Below are positions 23,633-33,166 of a stretch of DNA of 61,856 nucleotides, piece after piece. The position numbers and the translations under genes were made by a program. Under the pieces are notes generated by a model. It searched no databases. It saw only the letters and a list, made by a program, of their open reading frames with translations, and was not told where the DNA came from. This DNA comes from Epsilonproteobacteria bacterium tcs-49 (GTDB lineage: Bacteria; Campylobacterota; Campylobacteria; Campylobacterales; Sulfurovaceae). Position 1 is the first letter of the stretch, and each line of letters starts with the position of its first letter. The stretch is taken from positions 1 through 61,856 of the forward strand of contig LLYS01000013.1 in NCBI GenBank assembly GCA_002049495.1. Direction: 5' to 3'.

Positions 23633-26600
23633 CTATTGTCCTGTTGCCGTCCACGAGGCACTCAATGCTTCAGCTTGCTGTAGTACCAGCTCTATGGCAT
23701 CTTTTGCCTTATCTGGCGGGTATTTATATCGCTGCAGCGTCCGACGCACCAAGATCCGCAACTTGGCCCGCACACTGTCACGCACTTGCCAATCTACAGT
23801 CGTCGATTTGCGAAGCTTCTGGGTAATCTCCACCGCGATTTTTTTCAACGTATCATCGCCCAGTTTTCGCACGGCACTCTCATTATTGGCCAAGGCGTCA
23901 TAAAAAGCGACTTCGTCGGGATTGAGTCCAAGCTGGGCTTCACGTCCTATCTCTTCTTGAAACTCTTTAGCCATCTGGATCAATTCTTCTATAACCTGCG
24001 CAGTCTCTATAGCTCTATTGTTATATTTACGCAGTGTTTCTGCCAGACGGTCGGCATATCTCTTTTCTTGTACCACGTTGTTGCGGGTTTTGGAACGTAT
24101 GTTGTCTTTGAGTAACTTTTCTAGCAACTCTACGGCTAAATTTCTATGCGGCATTTGACGTACATCTTCGAGAAATTCCTCAGAAAGCAGTCCTATATTG
24201 GGTTTTTCTAAGCCACATAGTGAAAAAACATCCGCTACGCCTTCGGCAGTCACAGCACTATCGAGTATCTGCTTAAGAGCAGAGTTTTTCTCTTCTTGTG
24301 TGCGCTTTTTGTCAACTGACGTAAACTTTGCCAGTGCAGCTTTGATAGCCATATAAAAAGCGATCTCCTTATGGTACTTTTGGGTTTCATCCAAAGTACT
24401 ACAAAGCGAATACGCCTTGCTCGCTTTCACAACAAGATCAAAAAAACGCTTTTTACCATCTTCTAAACCGAGTATATAGTTAGCTGCCGGTACCAAAAGT
24501 TTTTGTGCCTGTGTTTCATACTCGGAAACATCCAGACCCTCACCTTCTGATGTTTTAGAAAACATTCCCCGAATCGCATCCAGGTTGTCAACCATAATGC
24601 TATATGCTTCTTCTGCCCGAAGTGTTGGTTCACCCTTGCCTTTAGCATCAGTGTAGTTTTTCAGCGCCTGTTTAAGCTCATTGGCAATCCCGATATAGTC
24701 AACTACCAATCCCCCCGGCTTATTTTTAAAGACACGATTCACCCGTGCAATCGCTTGCATCAGATTGTGCCCGCGCATCGGCTTGTCGATATACATCGTA
24801 TGGCAAGCAGGTGCATCAAAGCCCGTCAGCCACATATCACGCACGATAACCATCTTCAGTGGATCATCGATATTTTTAAACCGTTTTTCCAAACGTTTTT
24901 TTGTTTTGTTGCTATAAATATGCGGTTGCAGCAGCGGCTTATCTGAAGCCGATCCGGTCATGATAATCTTTATAGCCCCTTTTTCAGGATCATCATCGTG
25001 CCACTCCGGACGCAGCGCTACGATCTCATTATAAAGATGTGCAGCGATATCCCGACTCATCGTCACAACCATCCCTTTTCCATCCATAGTGGCGTTGCGG
25101 GCTTCAAAGTGTGTGACAAGATCGGCCGCGACCTGCTTTAGGCGAGGTGTCGATCCCACAAGCTTTTCCAGGCGACTCCACTCTCCTTTGGTCTTTTCAC
25201 GGTTCCCCACATCCTCTTCATCTTCGATCACCTCCTCCACCTGGTCGGAAAGCTTGGCGATCTCTTCTTGTTTTATGTCAAGCTTCGCCAGCCGTGACTC
25301 ATAGTAGATCGGTACCGTTGCACCGTCCTCCACGGCATCTTGAATATCGTAGATCGACACATACTCGCCAAATACCGCTCGCGTATCCTTGTCCTCTTGG
25401 GAGATCGGTGTTCCCGTAAAGCCGATAAAGGAAGCAAACGGCAGGGCATCGTGCAGATGCTTGGCATACCCAAACTTATACGTGCCGTCCCTTTTCAGCT
25501 GGGCTTTGAGCCCATACTGGCTACGGTGTGCTTCATCCGAGATAACGACAATATTGTGACGGCTATTGAGTGCAGGGTGTTTTGCCTCATCTTCCTGGAG
25601 CGCAAATTTTTGCACTGTGGTGAAGATAATCCCTCCGGACTCCCGCTCGGCCAGAAAATCCCTGAGCTCTTCACGGTTATTGACTCGTACCGGGGTTTGC
25701 TTCAGCAGCTCTGTCGCGTTGGAAAAGGTTTCAAAAAGCTGACCGTCAAGATCGTTGCGATCAGTCACTACTACCAGCGTCGGGTTTTTCATCTTGGGTT
25801 GTTGCAACAGTTTCGCAGCGTAGCAGGTCATGGAGATGCTCTTGCCCGATCCTTGGGTATGCCACACCACTCCCGCTTTTTTACTTCCCGTTTGGGTATC
25901 TTGCTCTAAAGCAGAGGTTTCACTAGGTTCCCGTGCAGCAGCGACCGTCGCCTTGACCGCTTCGCGCACGGCATGGAACTGGTGGTAGCCCGCGATCTTT
26001 TTGATGATGCTCTCCCCGTCACTTTCAAAAAGTACAAAAAATCGAATATAATCCAGTAAAAGCTCACAATCGAAAAAGCCACGCACCATTGTCTCAAGCT
26101 GCCATTCCAGCAGCGGCTTGTCATCTTCGTTTTTGATAGTTCGCCACGGCATGAAGCGTTCCTGATTTGCCGTCAGTGACCCGATCCGTGCTGTGTATCC
26201 GTCGCTAACGACTAACGCTTCATTGCAGATGAAAAGATCGGCTATCTCCTCTTTGTAAGTTTGCAGCTGATTGTATGCATCCCATATATCCGTATTTTCA
26301 TCAGCGGGGCTTTTAAGCTCCAGTACCGCAACCGGTAGCCCGTTGATAAAGCAGATGATATCTGGACGACGCGGCTGTTTGGTGCCGGTGATGGTAAACT
26401 GGTTGACGGCGACATAACTGTTATTGGCCACTGTGTCAAAATCGATCAAAAACGCATGGTCATTGATGATTTCATCATCTTGTTTGTATTCCACCGGAAC
26501 CCCTTCAAGCAGCAGGCGGTGAAAGGCGCGGTTGTTGGCGACAAGATCGAGGCTTTCGGGTTTGGTGACGGCGGAGAGGACCTGTTCGAAACAGTCGGCT

Positions 26601-26779
26601 GGCAAATGGGGATTGTTGCGCTCAAAAGCGGCTTGCAAGTCATCGTTGAGTATGACCTGGGCGTAATCTTTGCGCTTTGGGTTTTCGCCATCGGGAGCAA
26701 TGTCAGGGCCATGGAAAATACTCCACCCTCCATCATAAAACCAATCAAGGCAGAGGTTTTCTAGTTGTTCTTCATTCAT
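23633..26779 (-). CDS. hsdR: Type I restriction endonuclease subunit R
   Basis: Motor and nuclease subunit of the restriction complex, 1048 aa. The N-terminal PD-(D/E)xK nuclease has D140 followed by VLELKSPAD (K156). The Swi2/Snf2-type helicase has Walker A GSGKS (310-314), VISDEAHRS (DEAH 415-418), FTGTPI, and later motifs including LTGFDAPACHTMYIDK and QAIARVNR. The C-terminal ~300 residues are helical and would contact HsdM. The ATG has AAGGGG upstream. It is the last gene of the hsd operon, 170 bases after the preceding gene. That spacer contains a hairpin GGACCG/CGGTCC. All key residues are present. Confidence 0.97.
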   Translation of the reverse strand: MNEEQLENLCLDWFYDGGWSIFHGPDIAPDGENPKRKDYAQVILNDDLQAAFERNNPHLPADCFEQVLSAVTKPESLDLVANNRAFHRLLLEGVPVEYKQDDEIINDHAFLIDFDTVANNSYVAVNQFTITGTKQPRRPDIICFINGLPVAVLELKSPADENTDIWDAYNQLQTYKEEIADLFICNEALVVSDGYTARIGSLTANQERFMPWRTIKNEDDKPLLEWQLETMVRGFFDCELLLDYIRFFVLFESDGESIIKKIAGYHQFHAVREAVKATVAAAREPSETSALEQDTQTGSKKAGVVWHTQGSGKSISMTCYAAKLLQQPKMKNPTLVVVTDRNDLDGQLFETFSNATELLKQTPVRVNNREELRDFLAERESGGIIFTTVQKFALQEDEAKHPALNSRHNIVVISDEAHRSQYGLKAQLKRDGTYKFGYAKHLHDALPFASFIGFTGTPISQEDKDTRAVFGEYVSIYDIQDAVEDGATVPIYYESRLAKLDIKQEEIAKLSDQVEEVIEDEEDVGNREKTKGEWSRLEKLVGSTPRLKQVAADLVTHFEARNATMDGKGMVVTMSRDIAAHLYNEIVALRPEWHDDDPEKGAIKIIMTGSASDKPLLQPHIYSNKTKKRLEKRFKNIDDPLKMVIVRDMWLTGFDAPACHTMYIDKPMRGHNLMQAIARVNRVFKNKPGGLVVDYIGIANELKQALKNYTDAKGKGEPTLRAEEAYSIMVDNLDAIRGMFSKTSEGEGLDVSEYETQAQKLLVPAANYILGLEDGKKRFFDLVVKASKAYSLCSTLDETQKYHKEIAFYMAIKAALAKFTSVDKKRTQEEKNSALKQILDSAVTAEGVADVFSLCGLEKPNIGLLSEEFLEDVRQMPHRNLAVELLEKLLKDNIRSKTRNNVVQEKRYADRLAETLRKYNNRAIETAQVIEELIQMAKEFQEEIGREAQLGLNPDEVAFYDALANNESAVRKLGDDTLKKIAVEITQKLRKSTTVDWQVRDSVRAKLRILVRRTLQRYKYPPDKAKDAIELVLQQAEALSASWTATGQ

Positions 26780-26949
26780 TGCTTCCCCTTAAAAACATTG
26801 CATATATTTAAATACCCCTAAAGGTTTTTCTGATAAAATTGATTCCAGACTCATTTGCCACGGTGCAAAAGGAGCAATCGGGACCGTTACGGCGGTCCTA
26901 GCTATGATTTTGCCAGTATTTATCCCTCTCCTGTTGAAACCCTAGGACG

Positions 26950-27858
26950 CTACAATGTAATAGATTCCAATTCTATTAACGTATAGCGCGGTTTACCATT
27001 GCCAACTTGAACGACATTAAAAGAGACAGTGACAGGTTTATGCAGCCATTCCCGGTTCAAAAGATCTGGGTCATCAATCGCACTATCTATTTTTCCCCGA
27101 AGCACACCCTCCTGATCGGAAAGTTTAAACTCAAATGTCCTGCTTGAAGGAAGAACGCCGATAAACTCTCCTCTGTAACTTTCTGTTTCTTCTCGAATAT
27201 TGTCGTCTTTCAGCCGAGCCGAAGAGTATGTGAGCTGATCATAATCTGCATACCGAAATGAACGGTCATCATACTCAAGGGCACACCATGCATGTTGCTG
27301 CACCAAAATCTCTAAAAATTCATATACTTTTTTTACTGCTCTGGGATGTACTTCATCCACGATCTCTGCTATTTCATCATCGCTTCCGGTAGCTGCAGTC
27401 CTAAATAGCATTTCTATTCTTTTTATCGCCTCTTCCGTGTTTTCAGAATCAGGTAAAAGTGTTCTGTCTTTTGGTAATTCCAGCTCGAAACCGAAGGAGC
27501 CTATCGCCGTCCCCGTAATCAGCAGCTGGTTTTTCGCTTTATCTGGAATTGGCCCGGCTTCACCAAGCTTTTCGTTCAATGAAGCAGTAATTGCACTGAA
27601 TGCATCGGCGAAAGCACTGGCAGCTTTGGCACCGAAGTCTGCCGAAATCCCATGGCTTCCCAGTACCGGTTTGCCGCGAAATGTCAGTTTCGCTTTTGGA
27701 GCGGCAGGCAATTGTTCCAGAGATTCGAGTGCTTCCTTGGCGGATTTCAATCGTGATTGAAGTCCCATTCTTTCGATAACATTGGCTTCCGGAATGGAAT
27801 CCAAGAGCATTTCCAGTTCATGTATTTCGGAGGTTAATGCCAGGTGTTCATTGTGCAT
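26950..27858 (-). CDS. Unknown partner of the nucleotidyltransferase in the hsd operon
   Basis: A 302-residue soluble protein I cannot assign. I choose the ATG at 27858 because AAGGAG lies upstream; it overlaps the end of the nucleotidyltransferase gene by 11 bases, so the two are translationally coupled. The first ~55 residues form a coiled coil (LTSEIHELEMLLDSIPEANV and following). A compact domain containing LTFRGKPVLGSHGISADFG and a helical AASAFADAFSAITASLNEKL stretch comes next. The C-terminal part has many beta strands and ends ...RYTLIELESITL. No signal peptide or membrane segment. Antitoxin, effector or regulator are all possible. The tight coupling says its job is tied to the upstream gene. 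Confidence 0.75.
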   Translation of the reverse strand: MHNEHLALTSEIHELEMLLDSIPEANVIERMGLQSRLKSAKEALESLEQLPAAPKAKLTFRGKPVLGSHGISADFGAKAASAFADAFSAITASLNEKLGEAGPIPDKAKNQLLITGTAIGSFGFELELPKDRTLLPDSENTEEAIKRIEMLFRTAATGSDDEIAEIVDEVHPRAVKKVYEFLEILVQQHAWCALEYDDRSFRYADYDQLTYSSARLKDDNIREETESYRGEFIGVLPSSRTFEFKLSDQEGVLRGKIDSAIDDPDLLNREWLHKPVTVSFNVVQVGNGKPRYTLIELESITL

Positions 27859-28420
27859 GATGCTCTCCTTTGTTCGCTTCAAGTGCGGCGCGTGCTTCCG
27901 CATCTTGTGACGGATCAATGTCAATCTGGACAAATCCTTTCCAGAGTCCGTCACGACGGTGCGACCACATGCTATACCAATACGCAATATTTCGCACATT
28001 CCATGATTCAGTCGGTTGACCAAGCTCCATCAAATAATGATCGACCATATAAGTTGTCTTGACTTGGGCATGATCAAACAACTTGGGTTCACGTCCATAC
28101 AGTGTAGCTTGAGTCTCCCCATCTGGAAACTTTACAAATGTCACTACATCCACGTCACGCGGATTACGGCTTTCCAAAACTTCGATTTCTTCAAGAAAAC
28201 TGCCGTCAATCCACTGAAAACCGGAGGACAACCCGAGTTTATGAAGTTCTGCGCGATAGTTCAGAAACCCTTCCAAAATATCAATGCGTTCAGGTGATGT
28301 CGCAAAATGTTCAACAAATGTACTGAGACTTACGACGTAAGGTGAACGGTCCGCAGAGTGGCCTGCCTGTCCGGGACGAATCGGCGGGATTACGCCTGCG
28401 CTGTTCCATTGGGGAATCAT
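27848..28420 (-). CDS. Predicted nucleotidyltransferase-like protein (DUF6932-like)
   Basis: A 190-residue protein in the hsd operon, 28 bases after hsdS. It carries the minimal signature of the polymerase-beta nucleotidyltransferase fold: GSF at 73-75 followed by D89-V-D91 in NPRDVDVVTF, with a helical N-terminal segment (FVEHFATSPERIDILEGFL) before it and a helical C-terminal end. I recall this pattern from the DUF6932 family, but the family name is from memory. Relatives of this fold act as toxins or antitoxins that add nucleotides or AMP to RNA or protein (for example MNT/HEPN and AbiE systems). AAGGAG and GAAGG precede the ATG. Confidence 0.7.
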   Translation of the reverse strand: MIPQWNSAGVIPPIRPGQAGHSADRSPYVVSLSTFVEHFATSPERIDILEGFLNYRAELHKLGLSSGFQWIDGSFLEEIEVLESRNPRDVDVVTFVKFPDGETQATLYGREPKLFDHAQVKTTYMVDHYLMELGQPTESWNVRNIAYWYSMWSHRRDGLWKGFVQIDIDPSQDAEARAALEANKGEHHAQ

Positions 28421-28448
28421 CCTTCTGCTCCTTCGTATATGGGTTCTA

Positions 28449-29948
28449 TCATAGCGCTTTTTCCATGCTGCCTACAGGAATATCGCCGGAAAGAAGTTTT
28501 GGTAATAACATATCTCTTATTCTTGCTAGACTTTTATTTTCACTCTGGGTTACTTTATCAATAATTGGTCTAATGCTTACAAAGAATTGCTGCACGAACT
28601 CATCGCAAGGAAAAACAACATATTCATTCTCTAAAAAAACTTTTGTTTGAAAGTTGCTAATTCCCGTACTCTGGTTTTGATATAGCCACGTTTTTCCCTC
28701 ATTGTATATATACGTGAGATGAATAGACAATAGCAATCCAATTTCTTTATTCTTTGGCCTAAACATACGACAGAAACTTGCTGGTTCAACAACCCCATCC
28801 AACCTATCTAGAATTTGATCAGTAATATAAAGCGATCGACCTGTAGGTTGTTTTTGACTACCGCCTGAAACTTCAATAACAATATCACTATCTTGAAGCT
28901 TTCGAGTTTTTAATTTTTTTTCTTCCACATAACGCGTAGGCACAGAGCCATCATTACCCATACTCACGTTCGGCAGATCTGTACCACGAAGTATTTTAAC
29001 CTTCTGAGTATGTTTAGAACCAGGTTCCTCCTTTCCCCAGTCGCCACCAATAGTCCTTTCCAGCAATTCACCAAAAGGTGTCCATACCCACCCCTCCGGA
29101 ATCTCCCCCAATTCATTCTCCTCCATCGCCGAAGGAAAGAGCACGGCGGTTTGCTCAAGCCGGGCGTAGGCTTCTGGGTCTTCACGTCGCATCTGCTCCA
29201 GCGAGGCGTCGTCCTTGGCCGAGATGGTGCGCATGGCGGCGAGGAGGGCGGCTTCGGGGGTGCCGCCGTTTTCGAGCACCGCCATTTTGGCCCGCACCGG
29301 GTCAAAATCGACAAACCAGCTTTTAAAGATCGCTTGGGCGATCTGTTCGAGGGTTTGGTTGGTTTGGGTGTTGAGTTGGATTTTTTCATCTACGGTGTAA
29401 AAGAACTCACCAATTTTTCTTTGCGCATCCAAATCTTCAGGATAATAAATTGGGACATCACTCAATATTTTTGTATTTATTGATGGCATCGTTGCACCTA
29501 CAGCAATACCTCGAATATATTTTTTAAAACTCTCAAGCCCAAAGAAATATGACAAATATATAGGGTCTATTTTTGTAGTGTCTGTGCGAACACGCAGACA
29601 TCGTCCGGAAAATAGCCAACCGTGTTCTTCTGCTCGAACTAATGCTCGTCTATCAACAGAGCCTACTCGAGAGAAAACAATATCACCTTTTTCTAGCCGA
29701 TACTTTGCAAGCCGATCCCTGTCTTCATCAGACACAAATGGTAAATTCTGGCTAGTAATTCTATTATCACCTAAGTGCTCAACAGTTATTATAGGTGTTC
29801 CAACTTCTACATAGTCTTCTTTATGAAGTTGACTACCAAAAGGGCCTGTTTGTATTCCAATTTTGTCGATGCATAATTCAGATAATTTAGCACTGCGAAA
29901 CGTGCTTGGCATTGGGCCGTATTCAGTAATCTGAATATCAGAATGCAT
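28449..29948 (-). CDS. hsdS: Type I restriction-modification specificity subunit S
   Basis: A 499-residue HsdS that chooses the DNA site for both methylation and cutting. It has two target-recognition domains (about 20-170 and 290-440), each followed by a conserved helical spacer: LDAQRKIGEFFYTVDEKIQLN and a second at the C-terminus (RIRDMLLPKLLSGDIPVG). A long insertion with SWFVDFDPVRAKM and AAMRTISAKDDASLEQM lies between, as is common. The start at 29948 is the ATG overlapping the hsdM end by 11 bases. Target half-sites cannot be read from the sequence. The TRD codon use (more A/T) differs from the conserved parts, which is usual for swapped specificity domains. Confidence 0.95.
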   Translation of the reverse strand: MHSDIQITEYGPMPSTFRSAKLSELCIDKIGIQTGPFGSQLHKEDYVEVGTPIITVEHLGDNRITSQNLPFVSDEDRDRLAKYRLEKGDIVFSRVGSVDRRALVRAEEHGWLFSGRCLRVRTDTTKIDPIYLSYFFGLESFKKYIRGIAVGATMPSINTKILSDVPIYYPEDLDAQRKIGEFFYTVDEKIQLNTQTNQTLEQIAQAIFKSWFVDFDPVRAKMAVLENGGTPEAALLAAMRTISAKDDASLEQMRREDPEAYARLEQTAVLFPSAMEENELGEIPEGWVWTPFGELLERTIGGDWGKEEPGSKHTQKVKILRGTDLPNVSMGNDGSVPTRYVEEKKLKTRKLQDSDIVIEVSGGSQKQPTGRSLYITDQILDRLDGVVEPASFCRMFRPKNKEIGLLLSIHLTYIYNEGKTWLYQNQSTGISNFQTKVFLENEYVVFPCDEFVQQFFVSIRPIIDKVTQSENKSLARIRDMLLPKLLSGDIPVGSMEKAL

Positions 29949-31674
29949 ACCCAAGCCCCGCCAAGTTCTTTTTGATCTCCCCTTCCAGCCGGTCCGACTC
30001 CGCAAACTGCGCCTTCAACTGCCCCGTCAACCGCGCCATCTTCTCGGCAAAAGGCTCATCATCCTCTTCCTGCTCCGCGGCACCCACGTAGCGCCCCGGC
30101 GTCAGGACGAAGTCGTGTTTTTCTATATCTTCCAGCGTTGCGGCGTAGCAGAACCCCTTTTCGTCCTCGTAGCCGTCGCTTCGCTGCCAGGCGTGGAAGG
30201 TGTTGACGATCTTTTTGATGTCTTCAGTTGTAAAATCCCGAAGCACCCGATCTTTCATATAGCCCAGACCCCGCGCGTCGATAAAGAGCACCTTTCCCCG
30301 GCGGTCAACTTTCTTTTTGTCCAGCGCCATGCCGTTTTCTTTGTCTTTGGTCAGGAACCAGATGCACGCCGGGATTTGGGTATTGGTAAAGAGTTGCCCT
30401 GGCAGGGCGACTATGCACTCCACTTTGTCATCTTGCACCAGCGCTTTGCGGATATCCCCTTCGCCCCCGGTATTAGAGCTCATAGAGCCGTTGGCCAGCA
30501 GCAGTGCCATGGAACCGCTGTCACTTAGGTGGTGGAGCATATGCTGCATCCAGCCAAAGTTAGCATTTGTTTTTGGCGGTGTGCCATACTTCCAGCGCAC
30601 GTCGTTTTCGAGGCTGGCGTGCCACCAATCCTTTATATTAAAGGGCGGATTTGCCATGACGTAGTCAGCCCGCAGGTCGGGGTGCTGGTCATCCAAAAAG
30701 GTATCGGCGTTTTTCTTGCCGAAGTTAAAATCGATCCCGCGGATAGCCATATTCATCGCCGCCAGCTTCCAGGTGGTGGGGTTGGACTCTTGACCGTAGA
30801 CGGAGATATGCTTTTTTTGCTCGGCGGCGTTGTAGTGCTTCTCCCCTGCATGGGCTTCGATGAACTTGTCGCTGGAGACAAAAAAGCCTCCCGCACCCAT
30901 CGCCGGGTCATATACCCGCCCTTTGTAGGGTTCAAGCATTTCAACGATCAGTGTAACGATGCTTTTAGGGGTATAGTACTGTCCGCCCTGCTTCCCTTCA
31001 GCCAGTGCGAACTGACCCAAAAAGTATTCATACACATGCCCCAGGATATCTTTGCTCTGCAGGTTGATCTTTTCGCCCTTGTGTTCGGGGTTGCTAAAGT
31101 TGGTATCGGAAAAGGTGTTGATAAGCGCCGTTAGGTTGTGATTTTCCACCTCGTATCGACTTATACGCGGCAAGATACCTTTGAGTTTAGGATTAGCAAG
31201 TTTGCCATCGATTTTGAAAGTTTCAATTCCCTCTAACGCCTGATCGATTAGCCAGGCGATAGAGCGAAGCTTGACATCCTCCCCCTTATCATCTTTCCAG
31301 ATAACGGAGCCTATAGGCAAAGCGGCTGCTTTTTGTAGCGTACTCCAGCGTGAGTGCATCGGTACCCAGAAGATATTTTTCTCCAGATAGTAGTCATGGA
31401 TCTCCAGTTCCTCAGTGACCGCTTGCTCATACTCTGCATCACTGTCGTAGTCTTCAGGAGGCATATAATAGATATTCTCGTCGCTGCTGTCCTGTGTAAA
31501 CAGTTTACGCAACTCTTTTTGACGCTCTTCAAATGCATCGGAAACATACTTGAGAAATATTAATCCCAGCACCACATGTTTATAATTGGCAGCGTCAAGG
31601 TTGCTGCGCAATCGGTCGGCAGCCTTCCAAAGCTTGTTATCTAAATCATTTAAAAACTGTTGTTCTCTATGCAT
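29938..31674 (-). CDS. hsdM: Type I restriction-modification methylase subunit M
   Basis: Adenine-N6 DNA methyltransferase that protects the host sites, about 578 aa. Counted from the TTG at 31692, motif I (SAM binding) DPAMGAGGF is at 262-270 and the catalytic motif NPPF at 348-351; the GGQYYTPKSIV segment precedes motif I. The N-terminal helical domain (residues 1-150) is the HsdM_N type. I place the start at the ATG 31674; a TTG at 31692 is also open, and neither has a strong ribosome site. First gene of the operon hsdM-hsdS-NTase-partner-hsdR. Confidence 0.97.
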   Translation of the reverse strand: MHREQQFLNDLDNKLWKAADRLRSNLDAANYKHVVLGLIFLKYVSDAFEERQKELRKLFTQDSSDENIYYMPPEDYDSDAEYEQAVTEELEIHDYYLEKNIFWVPMHSRWSTLQKAAALPIGSVIWKDDKGEDVKLRSIAWLIDQALEGIETFKIDGKLANPKLKGILPRISRYEVENHNLTALINTFSDTNFSNPEHKGEKINLQSKDILGHVYEYFLGQFALAEGKQGGQYYTPKSIVTLIVEMLEPYKGRVYDPAMGAGGFFVSSDKFIEAHAGEKHYNAAEQKKHISVYGQESNPTTWKLAAMNMAIRGIDFNFGKKNADTFLDDQHPDLRADYVMANPPFNIKDWWHASLENDVRWKYGTPPKTNANFGWMQHMLHHLSDSGSMALLLANGSMSSNTGGEGDIRKALVQDDKVECIVALPGQLFTNTQIPACIWFLTKDKENGMALDKKKVDRRGKVLFIDARGLGYMKDRVLRDFTTEDIKKIVNTFHAWQRSDGYEDEKGFCYAATLEDIEKHDFVLTPGRYVGAAEQEEDDEPFAEKMARLTGQLKAQFAESDRLEGEIKKNLAGLGYAF

Positions 31675-31741
31675 ATCTATATATTCTTTCAAATCATTTT
31701 GTTAGCATATCTTACCAAAAGTAGTTTAAGGTTATAAGTGT

Positions 31742-33166
31742 TTATATCCCTACCCGCTGCCGCACCCGACACCCCAGCATCTTCACCAGCCGCCACAGGT
31801 GCAGCGGATTGTGCCACGCCAGCTGCAGGTAGTCGCGTACCACCTGCCCTCTTTTGTAAAAGCCCGTCAGGATCGCCTCGTACTCCCTGTCCAGCGTCCG
31901 CATATCCACGCTGTCGGGTTCGTAGATGAAGTTCATCCCGTTCATGCGCTCCCAGTCCTGTTTGCGTATCGCCGTGCCGTAGAGCTCTTTGTACACCGGC
32001 GTTCCCGGATAGGGGGTGAATTTGGTCATATTCATCGTCGTCATGGGCAGGCGCCGCACGAACGCCTTGGTCACGGCGATGGACTCCTCATCTTCACCCG
32101 GATAGCCGAGCATAAACAGCCCCTTGCAGCGTATGCCCGCCTCATGCGTCCAGTTCACCGCACGCTCCGCCTGCTCGGCGGTGGTGGCTTTGCGCATATT
32201 TTCCAGCATCCGCTCCGAGCCGCTTTCGAGCCCGTAGCTGATCTCCCAGCACCCCGCGCGCTTCATCCTGCCCAGCACTTCGGGGGTGATGGTATCCACC
32301 CGCGCCGTACAACTCCAACTCATCGTAAAGCCGCTGTCGATGATCAGATCGCACAGCTGCGTGATTCGCTTACGGTTTGCCACAAACAGATCATCCACAA
32401 ACTGCAGGTGCCGCACCCCGTATCGCTCCTGCAGGTGCCGCATGATCGCAAACACCTTCTCGGGCGAATAGTAGCGGATCTTTTTACCGAAGGTAGTGGT
32501 ATCGCAAAAGCTGCACTTAAAGGGACAGCCGCGAGAGGCACTGAAAGTCGCCACGGGTCCCTTAGGATAGCCAAAGATCGCCAGCGGGTAGTTTTGCGGG
32601 AAGTTTGGCAGCAGATCCCACGCGGGCAGCGGCAACTCGTCCAGATCGGCGGGGTTTTTCACCGAGGGGGTTTGCGCCACCTCTTCTCCTTGGCGATACA
32701 GCACCCCCGGCACGTTGTGCTGCGAAGCGCCCCGTTCGTAGTTTTGCACAATCTCGGTGATGATCGCTTCGCCCTCGTGCAGCACCGCCAGATCAAAGGC
32801 CGTAAACCGCTCCATCGTCTCCACTCCCATAGAGGAGACGTGCGGTCCGCCGACGATGACGGGCAGTTTCTCATCGGCTTTTTTGAGACCCTCGGCGATG
32901 AGCGCACCGTTTTGTACCCCTACGGTAAAAAGCGTGATCCCCGCTACCTTTGGCCTAAGCTCCAGCGTGCGCCGTACCGCTTCGTCGATGGAGATATGTT
33001 CGATATCGCACTCCAGGATCGCCACTTCGTAGCCGTCTTGGCGCAGCTGCCCCGCCAGCAGCAGCAACCCCAGCGACGGGGAGCTGTTGACGATATGCTT
33101 GACGCAGTTTTGCCCCTTGGCGATATTCTCATAGGGGGGATTGATCAAGACGACATCTGCGCTCAT
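31742..33166 (-). CDS. B12-binding radical SAM protein
   Basis: A 474-residue enzyme with an N-terminal cobalamin-binding domain (DVVLINPPYE at the start, then a Rossmann-like segment with VGGPHVSSMG) and a radical SAM core. The 4Fe-4S cysteines are C214, C218 and C221 in CPFKCSFC. A GYPGEDEESI loop and a C-terminal helical domain follow. This architecture is that of BchE/HpnJ/HpnP-like enzymes, which methylate or rearrange lipids, tetrapyrroles or natural products; the substrate here is unknown. Its ATG overlaps the preceding gene stop by four bases (ATGA), so it is co-transcribed with two small membrane proteins. Confidence 0.88.
   Translation of the reverse strand: MSADVVLINPPYENIAKGQNCVKHIVNSSPSLGLLLLAGQLRQDGYEVAILECDIEHISIDEAVRRTLELRPKVAGITLFTVGVQNGALIAEGLKKADEKLPVIVGGPHVSSMGVETMERFTAFDLAVLHEGEAIITEIVQNYERGASQHNVPGVLYRQGEEVAQTPSVKNPADLDELPLPAWDLLPNFPQNYPLAIFGYPKGPVATFSASRGCPFKCSFCDTTTFGKKIRYYSPEKVFAIMRHLQERYGVRHLQFVDDLFVANRKRITQLCDLIIDSGFTMSWSCTARVDTITPEVLGRMKRAGCWEISYGLESGSERMLENMRKATTAEQAERAVNWTHEAGIRCKGLFMLGYPGEDEESIAVTKAFVRRLPMTTMNMTKFTPYPGTPVYKELYGTAIRKQDWERMNGMNFIYEPDSVDMRTLDREYEAILTGFYKRGQVVRDYLQLAWHNPLHLWRLVKMLGCRVRQRVGI

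Noticed and set aside
26780-26949. GGACCG/CGGTCC hairpin before hsdR as a riboswitch or intron
   Set aside because: A single six-base stem with no further structure; too little to call.
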